Below, piece after piece: positions 1 through 10,863 of a stretch of DNA of 64,000 nt. The DNA comes from Blasia pusilla. Taxonomy: Eukaryota; Marchantiophyta; Marchantiopsida; Blasiales. Positions within the stretch are counted from its first letter, which is position 1. Each line of letters starts with the position of its first letter. The translations under genes and the position numbers were made by a program. The stretch lies in contig CM114273.1 of assembly GCA_050084515.1 (NCBI GenBank), forward strand, positions 13,888,001-13,952,000. The letters run 5' to 3'. The notes under the pieces were generated by a model, which saw only the letters and a list, made by a program, of their open reading frames with translations, was not told where the DNA came from and searched no databases.

Positions 1-59
1 AATGTACAATGTATTGTTCTTTGAACTTCATTATAAGCTCACCTTTGATGGTAAAAGGC

Positions 60-360
60 TCGTCCATCACAATTGTGGACAATGTGCGTGTTGATCCAAC
101 CATTGTGTTAGAGGCACCATGGAGATAAGTGTTGGATCTAAGTTTTAACTTAAGAACACTACTAGTTCCAACCATGATCTCACTTGATGCATACTTGATC
201 CGGATCCAAGTCTCGTATAACTATGGCACATTCTCCAAAATGTACAGTAGAGAACATGTCTGATTCTCTTGTAAATGTTGTGAAACCCATAGCACCTCCT
301 AGAAAATACTCAACCTTATATCTTGTTAATCAAGTTCCTCAACAAGTGATGAATTACCTT
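60..360 (-). pseudogene. Relic of the retroelement C5-methyltransferase domain
   Basis: Read on the minus strand, this stretch contains YILENVP (motif VI) near 231-251 followed by HQVRSW. These match YILENVPILG and HQVRAW in the methyltransferase of the element at 7147-18269. The plus-strand text around 213-330 aligns base by base, with many substitutions, to about 13010-13110. No open frame survives. It appears to be the remains of another copy of the methyltransferase-bearing Ty3-type family, running off the left edge of the window. The match was made by eye, so its limits are approximate. From 360 to 745 I see only AT-rich sequence. Confidence 0.6.
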
Positions 361-745
361 GACATGAGCATTTGGAGATCACCAAATGATGAATGCTAAC
401 CCTATTAAGATTCTATGCTCCCAACCATGAAATATTGGCAAGTAATGTATATTGGAACGCTCACACTCTTTATCTTATGAAAATTATAATTTTGAATCTT
501 TACTCTTTTTATATGGAATGATAGGGGATTCTATATCCAATAATAAAAGTGTGATTACCCAAAATTGTGTTTGCAAAGATTTTCTTACATGAAAAATATT
601 TATTTAAAAAAAAAATCTACAATTTTCATCGCTCATAAATTGTGGCATCGCATTAGTCATGCACTAGTAGGTATGTGGTGAAGGATATATTGGTAATCAA
701 TTACACAAGAGGAGAGCGGGAAATTTTTTTCTCTTCGAAGAATAT

Positions 746-1130
746 TTTCGTGCACATACACATCACTACAAAATATCCATCACTGCCATATACACAAGAT
801 CCCATGTTAACTCACGAAATTCAAATATTAAGACGATAAGTACCAAAATATCTCCAATTAAATCAAGTAACAATCTCACAACAAAGTCTTTCCATGATGC
901 TCTCTCTCTCTCTCTCTCTCTCTCATGTCAAACAAAACCCACTCGCCTAATGATAAGTTTGGATTACACACGCAAGACAAGGAAGATCATAACTCCGCTG
1001 CCTCATGCCAAGAGGTTTCACAAAGAGAGAATGAGAATGAATAGGTCATACTCGACCTCTTGAGGTTGTCATCAAGTATCCTCAAAGGCGTTTAATTAGA
1101 TCTCAAAAATCTATCCTAGAAGAAGTGACA
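746..1130 (-). repeat. Solo terminal unit (B plus A') of the Ty3-type family
   Basis: On the minus strand this begins TGTCACTTCTTCTAGGATAG and ends in GTGTATGTGCACGA. It corresponds to the B block joined to the 127-bp A' block found at the 3' end of copies 1 and 2. A solo B-A' unit is what recombination between the two B blocks of a full element would leave. It includes a (TC)12 microsatellite at 901-924. No convincing target duplication was seen. Confidence 0.65.
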
Positions 1131-1487
1131 ATCCATCTCATAACAATCATGCTGATCATTTTGTCTAAATTTATTTTTAAAAATTTATTATTAAAAAAAA
1201 AACCATCATTTTTAAATTAAAAATTTTAATCATTTAAGGATAGAAGTGGAAAGGAAATAAAAAATCATATGAAAAAAAGTCATAATGACAAAAAACTATT
1301 CAACTTAAGAAACGAGGATGAAAATCGAATTAAATGATCCTGGACATTTAGGAAAACATTCGAAATTCCGATGGGATGGACCTTCCCGTTGTTATCCAAT
1401 GAAGAACGTAAAACATTTAAACTTTATATAGGGATAAGGGTTAAGTAACCCAACCTCGGTTAGAAAACCAAAACCCGAGGGTTATGT

Positions 1488-1529
1488 AACGCAGAATTCG
1501 ATATCGTGCACGATATCGAATTCTGCGTT
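1488..1529. repeat. Perfect 42-bp palindrome
   Basis: The left arm AACGCAGAATTCGATATCGTG is followed immediately by its exact reverse complement, with no spacer. It contains EcoRI- and EcoRV-type hexamers and lies 30 bp before the start codon of the next gene. It may be a natural cruciform-forming sequence or a linker/adapter artefact. Confidence 0.95.
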
Positions 1530-1558
1530 GAGAGAATTTGAAGGAAAGTGGTGTGGCT

Positions 1559-3951
1559 ATGGCGGAGCTTTCTCTGCTGCGATTGCGTGGGGGTTCTAGC
1601 GGATGGGGGAATTGTTCCAAGCCTGCAGGAGCACTTCAGCGGAAGCCGCAGGTACTGCTCTCGCCTCGGGCTGCTGGAGTGGAAGATGAAGAGAAATGGC
1701 AGCAGAAGGTCTGCGCTGGCGTGGTTGCTGCAGCGCTGATGTTGGGGTACCCGCAGACCTCGCCGACTTCAAATTCCCTGCTGCAGAGGCTGGGAGAGGC
1801 CTCCGCATCAGGGCTGCTGCAAATGCCTCCTAGGGAACTAAACAATCGGTAAGCTTTCCGCTCTCTTGTCTCATCTAAAGTGGAGCTAGTGATGGCAAAG
1901 GGAGAGGTGAGGGATCCATTTTCATAACACCCTTCTCGTGAATTTGAGGAATTTCAAGTGATGGACGACCGAAGTGTGGAATGTAGTGGATAAGATGGAA
2001 TGGGGGCACTCGAAACTCATATCTGGCGAGGGCTGGATTCTCTCAATTCACTCTGCTGCCATTTCATCACATGAATTCGAACTTATCGACGAGGTAGGAA
2101 GGAATAGTTGGACCAACGTCTAAATTATTGGTTAGGGCTAGTTCTTTTCTGTCCGCCTTGTCCATAGAGTGTTCATTAACCGGAATTATTAGTTGATAGG
2201 ATGGGCGGACGAACGATTGAGTAGACACTGTTCGGTGAGTGCTCGCAAGTCCAAGTTCACTTGCCCACCATCCAACCACATGACTGGATGCTTTTCTTGG
2301 TGTGGAGTGAACAAATGCAATCATTTCGACCAAAACCTATCCGCTAAAGTGGAACAAGTGTCTAAAGTGGGAGGACAAAAACCTTCAACGTAACTGTTGG
2401 GTGTTACCGGGTGACAGATACTATCTCGTGAGGGCTGGACTCTCGCAATTCGAGAGTCAGGGAGTAATACACACCAATCCGGTATCAAAAACTTCGGTAG
2501 ACAGCGGACTTTCGGATGAAGGTCTTCGGCAGACTAAAAATGCAGCTTTTCAGCTCAGGACCATGGGAGCTTGTGAGGATAGCTGCTGGATTTGGCCTTC
2601 CATCACACAGAGGTCGTACCAGGCAGCCGAGCTCATTGCCTACATCAACAGCATCAACTACAGGTTTGAATTCTGGGCACCTTCTTTTACTGAAACATAC
2701 GACGAGCTCAAACCGGGAATAATTTATATTGGGTGACAGTTTTTTATCGTCTAGAAAATTTCACATGAATATCTTTAAGACCATCCGAATTGCTCGAGAA
2801 CCGGAACATTTGTGAGCAGCAGATCTAGTACAATCTTCATTTATTTGATTCACCTACACTTCCGCAGACGGAAAATTTGCCCAAGCAGAGACTAACGAAT
2901 GGAGTGCGACGTGATATTAAGGTTGCGCAGAGGACCTAGAGTAATTTTAAGGACCTCAGATTCTGAACTTAAACAACTCCAAAAAACCTCTGGATGAGAC
3001 ACAGAGTAATTGGCCTACTCTTTGCCTATGTCCGTCCTGACGCCGTGGGATGGTCACAGAACAGTCGGATAGTGCCGGAATACAGCTTTTTGGATGCTCG
3101 GGGATTGGGCGCTTATGAGGGTCAGGCCCTTACAGCCATGAGTGAGGTGAGTCTGGTTCTGGACCTTCGAACATCAATACTTCTATTTTGATGCACTTCT
3201 AAGTCCTACCTCTATCTTTGTGGTGCCGTCGATTCTTGTCATGGAACTTCTTCGGCGAAGATACTTACTCACAAGCAATTTGATCATGGCGATGGCTAAA
3301 TGCTGGACATGCTACCTCAATATAGAATACGAAAGTTATAGTATGAAGATCTATGCGCGCCAGTGCGATGGGCTGACCTAACAGCTATTAGCACGCTGTG
3401 ATCTACATATGTGATGTTTGTAAGCGCAAAGCTCTTTAAAATTGCGTGTCATCTGTGCGACGGAGCATTTGACATGTACCTTGCTGGTACAAGATCTATG
3501 CCAAGGACCTCGAGTCGCCTACGATCAAACCACCACCTTACACCGACGGGACACCCAACGAAAGCGTCGTAGATGTGTTGGTGCGAGTCACGCAGCTAAT
3601 GTCCATTCTGGAAACTCAGTACTTCGGTGACACGGTCGTCATCGTCTCCCCGGATTCGGACAACCTCTCAGTGCTTCAATCTGCCCTAACTGGTCAGGAC
3701 CTCCGGAGGTGATGATCTCCCAAAAACAAGTTCCATTCCTTGTGCTTGTCTTCAGAATCTCTGCCTACTGTTAACTAGCATCCACGGACGTTGATCCTGT
3801 GCGTTTTCGCCCTCGTCGTCGGCGCATGTGCAGGCACAGCGAGCTCGCGTTCGTTCCCGGCGAAGTTAGGCGGATTGATTCGAGCGACATCCCTGCACCG
3901 CGTCCTCTTGTCTCAGGAAAACTCAAGTGTGCAAACGATGGCTGTAGATAG
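1559..3951 (+). CDS. Plastid histidine-phosphatase (phosphoglycerate-mutase)-like protein, five exons
   Basis: Exons at 1559-1848, 2418-2663, 3065-3146, 3494-3708 and 3834-3951 join in frame with GT/AG borders to give 316 residues. The first about 95 residues are Ala/Ser/Gly/Arg-rich with a hydrophobic run (VCAGVVAAALMLG), as in a chloroplast and possibly thylakoid transit peptide. The body resembles the plant phosphoglycerate-mutase-like family: YYLVRAG at 98-104, a segment with GACEDSCWIWPSITQRSYQA, then RIVPEYSFLDARGLGAYEG, and DTVVIVSPDSDN around 252-263. The usual catalytic RHG is RAG here and the second catalytic histidine (SHG) is SPD. The protein is therefore probably not a working phosphatase; I believe plant relatives share this, which makes it a family trait rather than decay. 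The start was chosen as the first ATG in the open frame. No disruption was seen, so the gene looks intact. Confidence 0.85.
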
Positions 3952-6866
3952 ACAGATAGCAGTGCCACATTTGAAGAAGGCGAACGTAGTTTCCCATGCT
4001 GTCTTCAGTAAACTCCATGGCGGATCCGCAAAACGAACTTTCGAACAGTGCTAACACCAGAAGAGAGAGAACCAGATGGCCTGAACACGGAGAATTAGAA
4101 GTCGTGAACAAGAACCTGATCGTTTCCGATCCCAGAAAGACGACCTCCACATGGTCATTTTAGGCTTATTGTAGTTAATGCTCTACGAAAATACTAAAAT
4201 ATTTTCTCGTATTATTGTCGGATTCTTCCCTTTGAGGGGAAGGTTTTTTTTTTTTAAGAAACATTAGGAAGTTGCCCGTCCAATACGAGAGAAATAAAAA
4301 AATGTTTGAAAAATTAGTATATAATCAGTTAAGAGAAGGGATTTTAATGATGCAAAAAAAGTGCATGAAGAATTAGCGTATACGATTAAGGGAGGAGATT
4401 ATCGATGTTACATATAAATTCAAACTATATTTTTTACTCATAATATGTGAAATATTTTTTTATTGCCTTGTTATCATGCGTCATGCAAAAAGGTGTTCGT
4501 AGATCAATAAGGTTCTCTCCCATATTAATATAGATAATCCCACATGAGGGTGTAAGTGAATTCAATATGAACTTGAGTGTTATAATTTGTATGAATCACG
4601 TATGAAGATTTGAAACATAAGACTAGAAAAGATGTGGGAACCCACATGGAGTACCATAAGGGGGGGTTGGAAGTTTCATGGTCATACCCGATAAGGGGTA
4701 AAGAAAATGGAGAACCTCTTAAAATCTACCATTATTGATGGTAGAAACTACTTCAATAAGAATCTGAGAAACATGACTATCAAAAAGGGGCCTATAGTAG
4801 GAGCATTTTCCAGTGGAGAACCCCATTTGCTTGGGTACACACGAAAGCAATGGAGATTAGTTGACTACCATGTAGAAGTGGAGTGGTTAAACACAATCTA
4901 TTCTTCAATGGTGAAAGTGGAGATTTTGTATTAGAAAAAGGTAAAACTCATCGGGAAGAAGCAATGTTCTTGATGATGAATGCATGAATACATCTGGCAA
5001 GCAAAGGACAATTGTCTTGAGAGAGCACTAGGACAATTGCTAGTACCATCAAACTTATAATTGCAAGACAGTGGTTGAAAGTACATTGACAACTGCAATT
5101 TTCCATTGTTATGTGGTTGTCAACCTTTGCTTTTGGATATCCACATAACACCATCAATCTTGCGCCCATTGATGAATATTAGTTGATGATGAATGAGGTA
5201 ATAGTAAATGTTTCTAACAATCTTGACCGTTGATGAACATTGATTTACTATAAAATCCCATTTGGGATCTCCATGTTCATCAATGGTCGCAAGATTGTTG
5301 GTGTCATGTGTTGCATTTACTAGTTTTTCAAAAAAAAGTTTTTCTATTTTTTTAAACATTAATTGTAATACCCCATTTGGGATTTTCTTATTTTTCCCAA
5401 AACTATAGATAATCTTTAAAGATGTATTTAGCATGTAGAAAATAGGATGCATTATGCAATGTCGGCCTTCATCTTATGATAGTGTAAACAAGAAGAAAAA
5501 AAAAACTAGTTTCGATCATTCATGTAGAAAATGAGAGATCCATAAGAGAGAATCATTGAAAGATGTGACTCTACATTACATGAGCATTGGAGCATTGTGG
5601 TTGTCACTGGTTTTTAGGTTTTGGATAGTGTCCCCCATAAAATGGTTCAAAAGAGAACTCTCTGAGTTGAGAGCTTCTTGTTTCAATTGAGATAGTTTTG
5701 TGTGGAAGCATTATCAAAATTCTTAAAAAATTGTAGCGTGGAGACACAAGTTTCCATGAAGTGACTAATCAAAGAGTATGTATGAGATTATCAAGTTGTT
5801 GTTGTTGTTTTTTTTTTTATGTGGCTAAGTTTTATGTGCCAGGAATGTGTGCGGAAGTATTGTTGTATTTCCTAAAGTTCCTCTCGTGACAAACCCTCTA
5901 GTTCCTAAGAGTTGTTTCACTCCTTTCGACTAAAATATGTCACCACTTTCCCTTCTCAATGACTTGGACTCTTCCATATTATTCATTGCCCTTGAATATA
6001 TTGAAGGTATCAAAAGACTTGTTGCCAATGGACTATCCTCGTTACTCTCACAGACCAATCCACCCATCCTTATAGCATGGGTTTAATTCATGAATCATGT
6101 GTCTTCTTAGTCTTATGACTACATTAATCTTAATATTTATACACGTAGAATTATCGCAAATTTTTTTATCCTTAGAGTCCATGGAAGTTTTTTAAAAGAA
6201 TATAGTTATTCCTTTTTTATTTCAACATTATCCACCATCCAATTATGGCCCCATAGGATATTTTTCAATAAAACAATGAGATCATAGAATCATAGATATA
6301 TGTTGTATCAAGAGTGCAATATGAGCTTGGGTCGAGGCCTTAAGAGATGGTCAAGGCTTAATTCTCCTTTTCCAATGCCCTTTTCCAATACTCTACAATA
6401 ATGGAGTTATTCGATATGTTTTGTGGATTACCTTGCTAGCATGTCCTCGTGAGATCATTTTAGTTATAGAGTTTAATGTCAAATACTCCTTGCCTCTTTG
6501 TGAAGCACTCCTCAACTTAATATTTTCAAGTGGAAATCTCACGTTGAGTCTCAAAAACTCAACCAATTGAGCGTTTTGTGGTAGGTGGGAAGCCACCAAG
6601 AGCCCCATGAAGCACCTTCCCCAAACCTTGACCAATCTCCCAAAGTCGCTTGTGTAAACTAAAGCGCATCGATTATCTCCTCAATGTACGTCCCAAATGC
6701 GTATGGTTCCTTAGCTCAGACCTCAAACACAACCAAACACACATAACGGTTAATCCCTTCTTAATGGACCTAAGTAGGTAGGGAGAGGATCCATCCTTGT
6801 AGATACTTCTTCCAAGGAACCAAACCTTTCCCATTGTCCATCCCGGGACCTTCATTTTGGCCCACA
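3952..6866. other. AT-rich intergenic stretch, no recognised gene
   Basis: The first few hundred bases are probably the 3' UTR of the phosphatase-like gene. Short open frames exist, for example 4707-4934 (+, 75 codons) and 6393-6635 (-, 80 codons), but none shows a domain or motif I recognise. The sequence is AT-rich with stops in all frames over most of its length. Confidence 0.5.
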
Positions 6867-6944
6867 ATCCCTAAAAGCATCTGCACCCTAACAGAAAGTG
6901 TGCATCTGCACACTTTCTGTTATCCCTAAAAGCATCTGCACCCT
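6867..6944. repeat. Perfect hairpin between 23-bp direct repeats
   Basis: A 23-bp segment beginning ATCCCTAAAAGCATC occurs at 6867-6889 and again at 6922-6944. Between and overlapping them (6889-6922) lies a perfect inverted repeat with 16-bp arms TAACAGAAAGTGTGCA and a 2-nt loop. The layout resembles a small fold-back insertion with duplicated flanks, or a templated repair product. Confidence 0.9.
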
Positions 6945-7142
6945 TTTTCGCCCAAGGCTAGTCTCAAAACGCATGCCTATCTCAACCATCATTACTTTTA
7001 CATTCGATTCAATTGCCATTCTTAGTCTTATGATTCACTCCCTAGTTTAGTTCTAACTTTGGTGGATCACACTAAGGTCTCTCTTCCTTGGAACTGCAAT
7101 CACAACTTGCTTCCCAAATCCCCGCTAATGTGGGCGCCATAG
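6945..7142 (-). repeat. Flanking repeat with a primer-binding-site-like motif; target of copy 1
   Basis: This stretch is homologous to about 46080-46275: both contain AACTTTGG-GGATCACAC-AAGGTCT and GTGGGCGCCATAGACTT. Read on the minus strand it gives TGGCGCCCAC, which looks like a retroelement primer binding site. The repeat continues at 18270 (ACTTAGTTATT) after copy 1, compared with ACTTAGGTATT at 46275. Copy 1 therefore sits inside it. Confidence 0.6.
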
Positions 7143-7146
7143 ACTT
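7143..7146. repeat. Left target-site duplication (ACTT) of copy 1
   Basis: ACTT precedes the 3' terminus of copy 1 and recurs at 18270-18273 next to its 5' terminus. The paralogous uninterrupted site near 46268-46275 reads ATAGACTTAG with a single ACTT. Confidence 0.65.
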
Positions 7147-7273
7147 TGTCGTGCACATACACATCGCTACACAACCTACATCGTTGTCACCGAACACACA
7201 CACAAACAGACACGATCCCATGCTTACTCATGACATCCAAACAATGAGACAAGAAGTACCAAAATATCTCCAA
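7147..7273 (-). repeat. Outer A' block (3' terminus) of copy 1
   Basis: A 127-bp block running TTGGAGATATTTTGG to GCACGACA on the minus strand. It repeats the block at 7792-7920, which is 129 bp and carries two further bases (AC) before the next TGTCAC. Confidence 0.85.
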
Positions 7274-7791
7274 TAAAATAAGATCCAATCTCTCTCACAA
7301 CACCATAGTTCTCACATGTGTGCACTCTCACATGTCTCCCTCAATGTCAAACCAGACCCACGCTCCTAATGAGAGGCTTGGGTTACACAGACAAGGTAAG
7401 CAAGACCATAGCTCTGCTGCCTCATGCCAAGAGGTTCAACAAAGAGAGAATGAGCTCTCAAGCTCTCTCTCCTTGAGGTATACCCCTCCCCTCTCCCAAG
7501 CTCTCTCCATGGTAACCTCTGCTCCAAAGTAACCTGCTTGGCTCTTGACCTAATGAAGGAGGTCAAGGGCCACTTACCAAAAAATAGAAAGTCGATCATA
7601 TACTCAAAATGGTACTCACCTAAAATAGTAAGTTCATCAATATGGCTCCAAATGAGTTGAAATGAAGGGGAGCTTGCTCTTTCAGGTTTTTCACGGCCTC
7701 AATAGGTCATCCTCAACCTCATGAGTCTGTCTTCCACTACTCGCGAAGGCGTTCTACTAGATCTCACCGATCTATCCTAAAAGAAGTGACA
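7274..7791 (-). repeat. 3' B block of copy 1
   Basis: A direct repeat of 17760-18269. It starts TGTCACTTCTTTTAGGATAG on the minus strand and ends TTATTTTA, where it joins A'. The 5' copy instead continues TTATTTTACAAAGAGAG into the leader. Confidence 0.88.
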
Positions 7792-7935
7792 GTTGTTGTG
7801 CGCATACACATCGTTACACAACATATATCGCTTTCACCGAACACACACACAAACACGCACAATCCCATGCTAACTCATGGCATCCAAACAACGAGACAAG
7901 AAGTACCAAAATATCTCCAATCGCCCCCCTAGCTT
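7792..7935 (-). repeat. Inner A block and polypurine tract of copy 1
   Basis: Read on the minus strand, AAGCTAGGGGGGCGA (7921-7935) is a polypurine tract. TTGGAGATATTTTGG then opens the 129-bp A block, which runs up to the TGTCAC of the 3' B block. A tract of this kind normally marks the start of the U3 part of an LTR. Confidence 0.8.
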
Positions 7936-8101
7936 GTGGTTAGGTCCCTCTAACTCCAGATAGCCATCTATCCCTACCTACTATGACATACATCTCTCAA
8001 ACGCTAAGAGCAAGAAGGTCGGGTGCTCATGTGGCCCCATCGTTAATCGCCTTCTTGTCATCCATGTCAAAGACACAAGTTGGAATGTAGAACTACCTAC
8101 T

Positions 8102-8431
8102 CTATGTACATCTGGGACACATCCATCGTCCCTGAGGAACCCTAGTGAGAGGTGGCGTCAAGCATCCCATATGCCATCCTCTCGAACATCCATCACAGAC
8201 TACCATAGTGGCTCCACCACGGGCATAACCACACAACATACATTGCAAGCATGCAAGAATTACTACTAAGCTCGAATGAACCGTATCGTCAATGTTCAGA
8301 AGGTGACACAATGCATAGTTACGCACATGGTCCTTCCAAACCATACCATCGCGTCCCTCCAATAAGAGAACACCTGATGGCAAAACCTCACACACTCTCA
8401 AGATGGTACACCCTACAGTCACATCCAACAT
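8102..8431 (-). pseudogene. Integrase tail with PHD finger, copy 1
   Basis: This is the C-terminal end of the polyprotein. Residues following LLLEGRDGMVWKDHVRNY lead to CMLC, VCDGC, GWHMGC and CPRC, then stop. This spells the C4-H-C3 zinc ligand pattern of a PHD finger, with the GWH and PPL..VP.GRWMCP features of that fold. PHD fingers bind histone H3 tails. Many plant Ty3 elements carry a chromodomain at this position instead. A chromatin-reading role in targeting is an inference. The open frame has no in-frame start, being an internal part of a broken polyprotein, and copy 2 preserves the same eight ligands. Confidence 0.85.
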
Positions 8432-9562
8432 TGTGGGTGCCGTCTATTGCAAGTAGACATAGTCTACTTAATGAAACCTTTGGATAGCCACCCCCCTGAA
8501 TAGTCGCATACCTCAATGTATCCCGATGTTGCGCAATCGCCAAGTTCTCAGACGCCATGGGAATCACTCTCCGAAACAATTGAGCCCTCTAAGAACATGC
8601 TCGCATCCATACATCAGGATCATCAAGGTTCAACACCTCACCAACATCTCGACGAATGGCCGGAGGTAAATCTCGCTCTCGGCCATACAAAAGCAAGTAC
8701 GGTGAGAAAGATGCTAAGGATGCCTGCCTGCTGAATCTGTATCCCATCGCCAACCACGGCAACTAGAGGTCCCAATCTCCTAGGTGACCTCTCTGTAAGC
8801 CACACTTGCGTAGTCCTCTCTTTATTGTCTGCACAACCCGCTCCACTAGTCCATCCGCCTCAGGATGATCTCGCGAAGTAGTTTGGTGGTCGATCAGTGC
8901 CTGATCACACAAGGCCTGAAACTCCCCGTGAAACTCTATACCCTGGTCTGTCAATACCTCAGATGGTGCGCCATAATGACTCAGCACTCGATCTAGGAAG
9001 GCATACGCTACTCCCTCACTTGCTTTGTCAGGAAATGCAACCAACTCTATCCACTTCAAGAAGTGCTCAACTATCACCAACACATAACGACTATGCCGCT
9101 TTGTCAAAGGCAAAGGTCCTACAAAATCCAAACTCCATCTATAACCTAAATCCATGGTTGGAAGTGGATGCAACTGTGGAGTTAGAGCATTAAATGATGC
9201 TCGGACTCGATCACATACCATGCATCTAGCAACAAATTGTTGAACGTTAGTCTGCATGCCTCGCCATGAATATTGAATGTGGAGCAAGTTGTACGTCCGC
9301 TTCACCCCAAAATGACCCAACTCCTCGTGAGCATGACGCACCAAACATGCTATCTGCAAAGGATGAGGTACTATACGCACTCTACCATCCTCCCACATTC
9401 ACAACACATCTGTCCCCTCCTACCAAAACCGTCTGGCTTGTTGTAGGATCCGATCCCGCTCTCTAGCACCCAATGTGTTCGCGACGCTGCCACTACGCAG
9501 GTACTCCAAGACCACTCCATCGTCGTGAATGTCTAGGCCACATGTCGTCTCCTCATCGGCCT
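8432..9562 (-). pseudogene. DDE integrase, copy 1
   Basis: The open part at 8763-9398 holds the N-terminal zinc finger (HAHEELGH then CMVC) and the catalytic core. Core residues are D in WSLDFVGPL, D in VLTDQG and E in HPEADGLVERVV about 35 residues later, so the DDE triad is present. Downstream (8432-8762) the frame resumes with SRQASLASFSPYLL-type sequence and a small barrel-like tail before the PHD finger. A TAG at about 8760-8762 interrupts; copy 2 has CAG there. Integrases of this kind join linear retroelement DNA to the host chromosome. The linker between RNase H and this domain is split by the nested solo LTR. Confidence 0.85.
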
Positions 9563-9565
9563 AAG

Positions 9566-10569
9566 TGTCGTGACCCTCATGACCAAACGAGTGCCAAGCG
9601 GAACATCGGAACATTAGCGGGCTCACGCTAAGATGGTTTGCGCGTTGGAGAAGTCTCGAAGAGGAGACAAGAGACGAGACGCGAGCGAGGCTTCACGTTT
9701 CAGATGTTTTGGTCGCGACCAAGAAACCTGGACCAAATGCAGAATGATACTTGAAAGAAGTCGAGTCTAGAAAGTGGGTTGCCAAAAGGAAGAATCCGGA
9801 TTTGGAACGCCACTAGCGTTTGAGAGTTTGCGACTTTATTTTTAACCATAACTTTTAGCGCCAAGATGCGTTTGGATTAAATAAGGATGCGTTAGAAGGC
9901 TTATGGAAAGCCGGTTCAAACGCACTAAAGATCTCTGCAAACGCATAAGCAGCGGCTAAGAAACAACCCGGAAACGAATGTAAGTGGAGTCGGGTTGAGG
10001 GCCACAATGAAGGGCCCGACCCTCCTTTTCCAAGAGGGGGGTTATTGGAGAACCCCAGAAGAACTAGAAAGGGGAAGGTCTCCGAGAGTGCTTGGAACCC
10101 GAACCCCACTTTGGGCGCCTTGTGAAGGCGGCTCAAGGGCATGGAACGTAACGCGAGTTTGGGGGTTGGGTTGGAAAACCTGCACCAAGTCTATTGAGGC
10201 AATTTTAGACGTCCCTCTTGGATTTCACCCCGTGACTCAATTACTTGGGTCTCGGTTTGGAGCTCACACGAGGTCCGTTGAACAGTTGGGATCGCTAGGT
10301 GCGCAAGTGACGTTTCAGATCCCTGGACTAACCAGGAAGTCTGTTCCAAGTCTTGAAGGACTTGCCATGTTTTGGAAACTAGGAACTGAGGAAGGTTGAG
10401 CTTGATGAGACGCCGAGTTGAGAACTCGGTGGGTTGGAACGCTGGTTGGCCCAAACCCGACTAACGAGAGTTCGTGTTTGGGTGCAGATCGGCGATGAGA
10501 TCGTGACCTACTGAACGTACACTTCCGCAACACTAAAGATTGACGTTCAAGGAGAGTAGGGCCGCGACA
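9566..10569. mobile_element. Nested solo LTR (about 1 kb) inside copy 1
   Basis: The insertion begins TGTCGTGACCCTCATG and ends GGGCCGCGACA, so it has TG...CA ends with near-matching inverted termini. It is flanked on both sides by the 5-bp duplication CTAAG (9561-9565 and 10570-10574). Copy 2 reads straight through the equivalent site near 43517-43545. No coding capacity for a retroelement is seen inside. It belongs to a different family from copy 1. Orientation cannot be decided because the ends are nearly palindromic. Confidence 0.85.
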
Positions 10570-10863
10570 CTAAGGATCTAAGGACTCTCCATCAGACCTC
10601 GCCATCGAAGTCTCAAAAATGTGGCTCTCTTTAGCCAACAAGCTCAAATAGGCTGACGCATGCCATCTTGGCACCAACTCCTCATCACTCTGACCATTCC
10701 AACGAGCTCCAGTCGCATCTCGCTGACTCGGGCATAGGTTATGACTCAAACCATCTGCATTCTAGTTGAGCGTCCCAAGTCTATGCACCACCTAGAAGTC
10801 ATACTCTTGCAACAAAAGAGCCTACCTCGCAAGCTTCCTTGTAAGCTTGTAGGAATGTATCAA

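Noticed and set aside
901-924. (TC)12 tract as a regulatory element
   Set aside because: It lies inside the solo terminal unit, at the place where other copies read CTCTCTCAC, so it is an expanded microsatellite in the repeat.
7120-7146. TGGCGCCCAC (minus strand) as the primer binding site of copy 1
   Set aside because: It lies outside the 3' terminus of copy 1, and the same sequence occurs uninterrupted near 46262, so it belongs to the sequence copy 1 inserted into.
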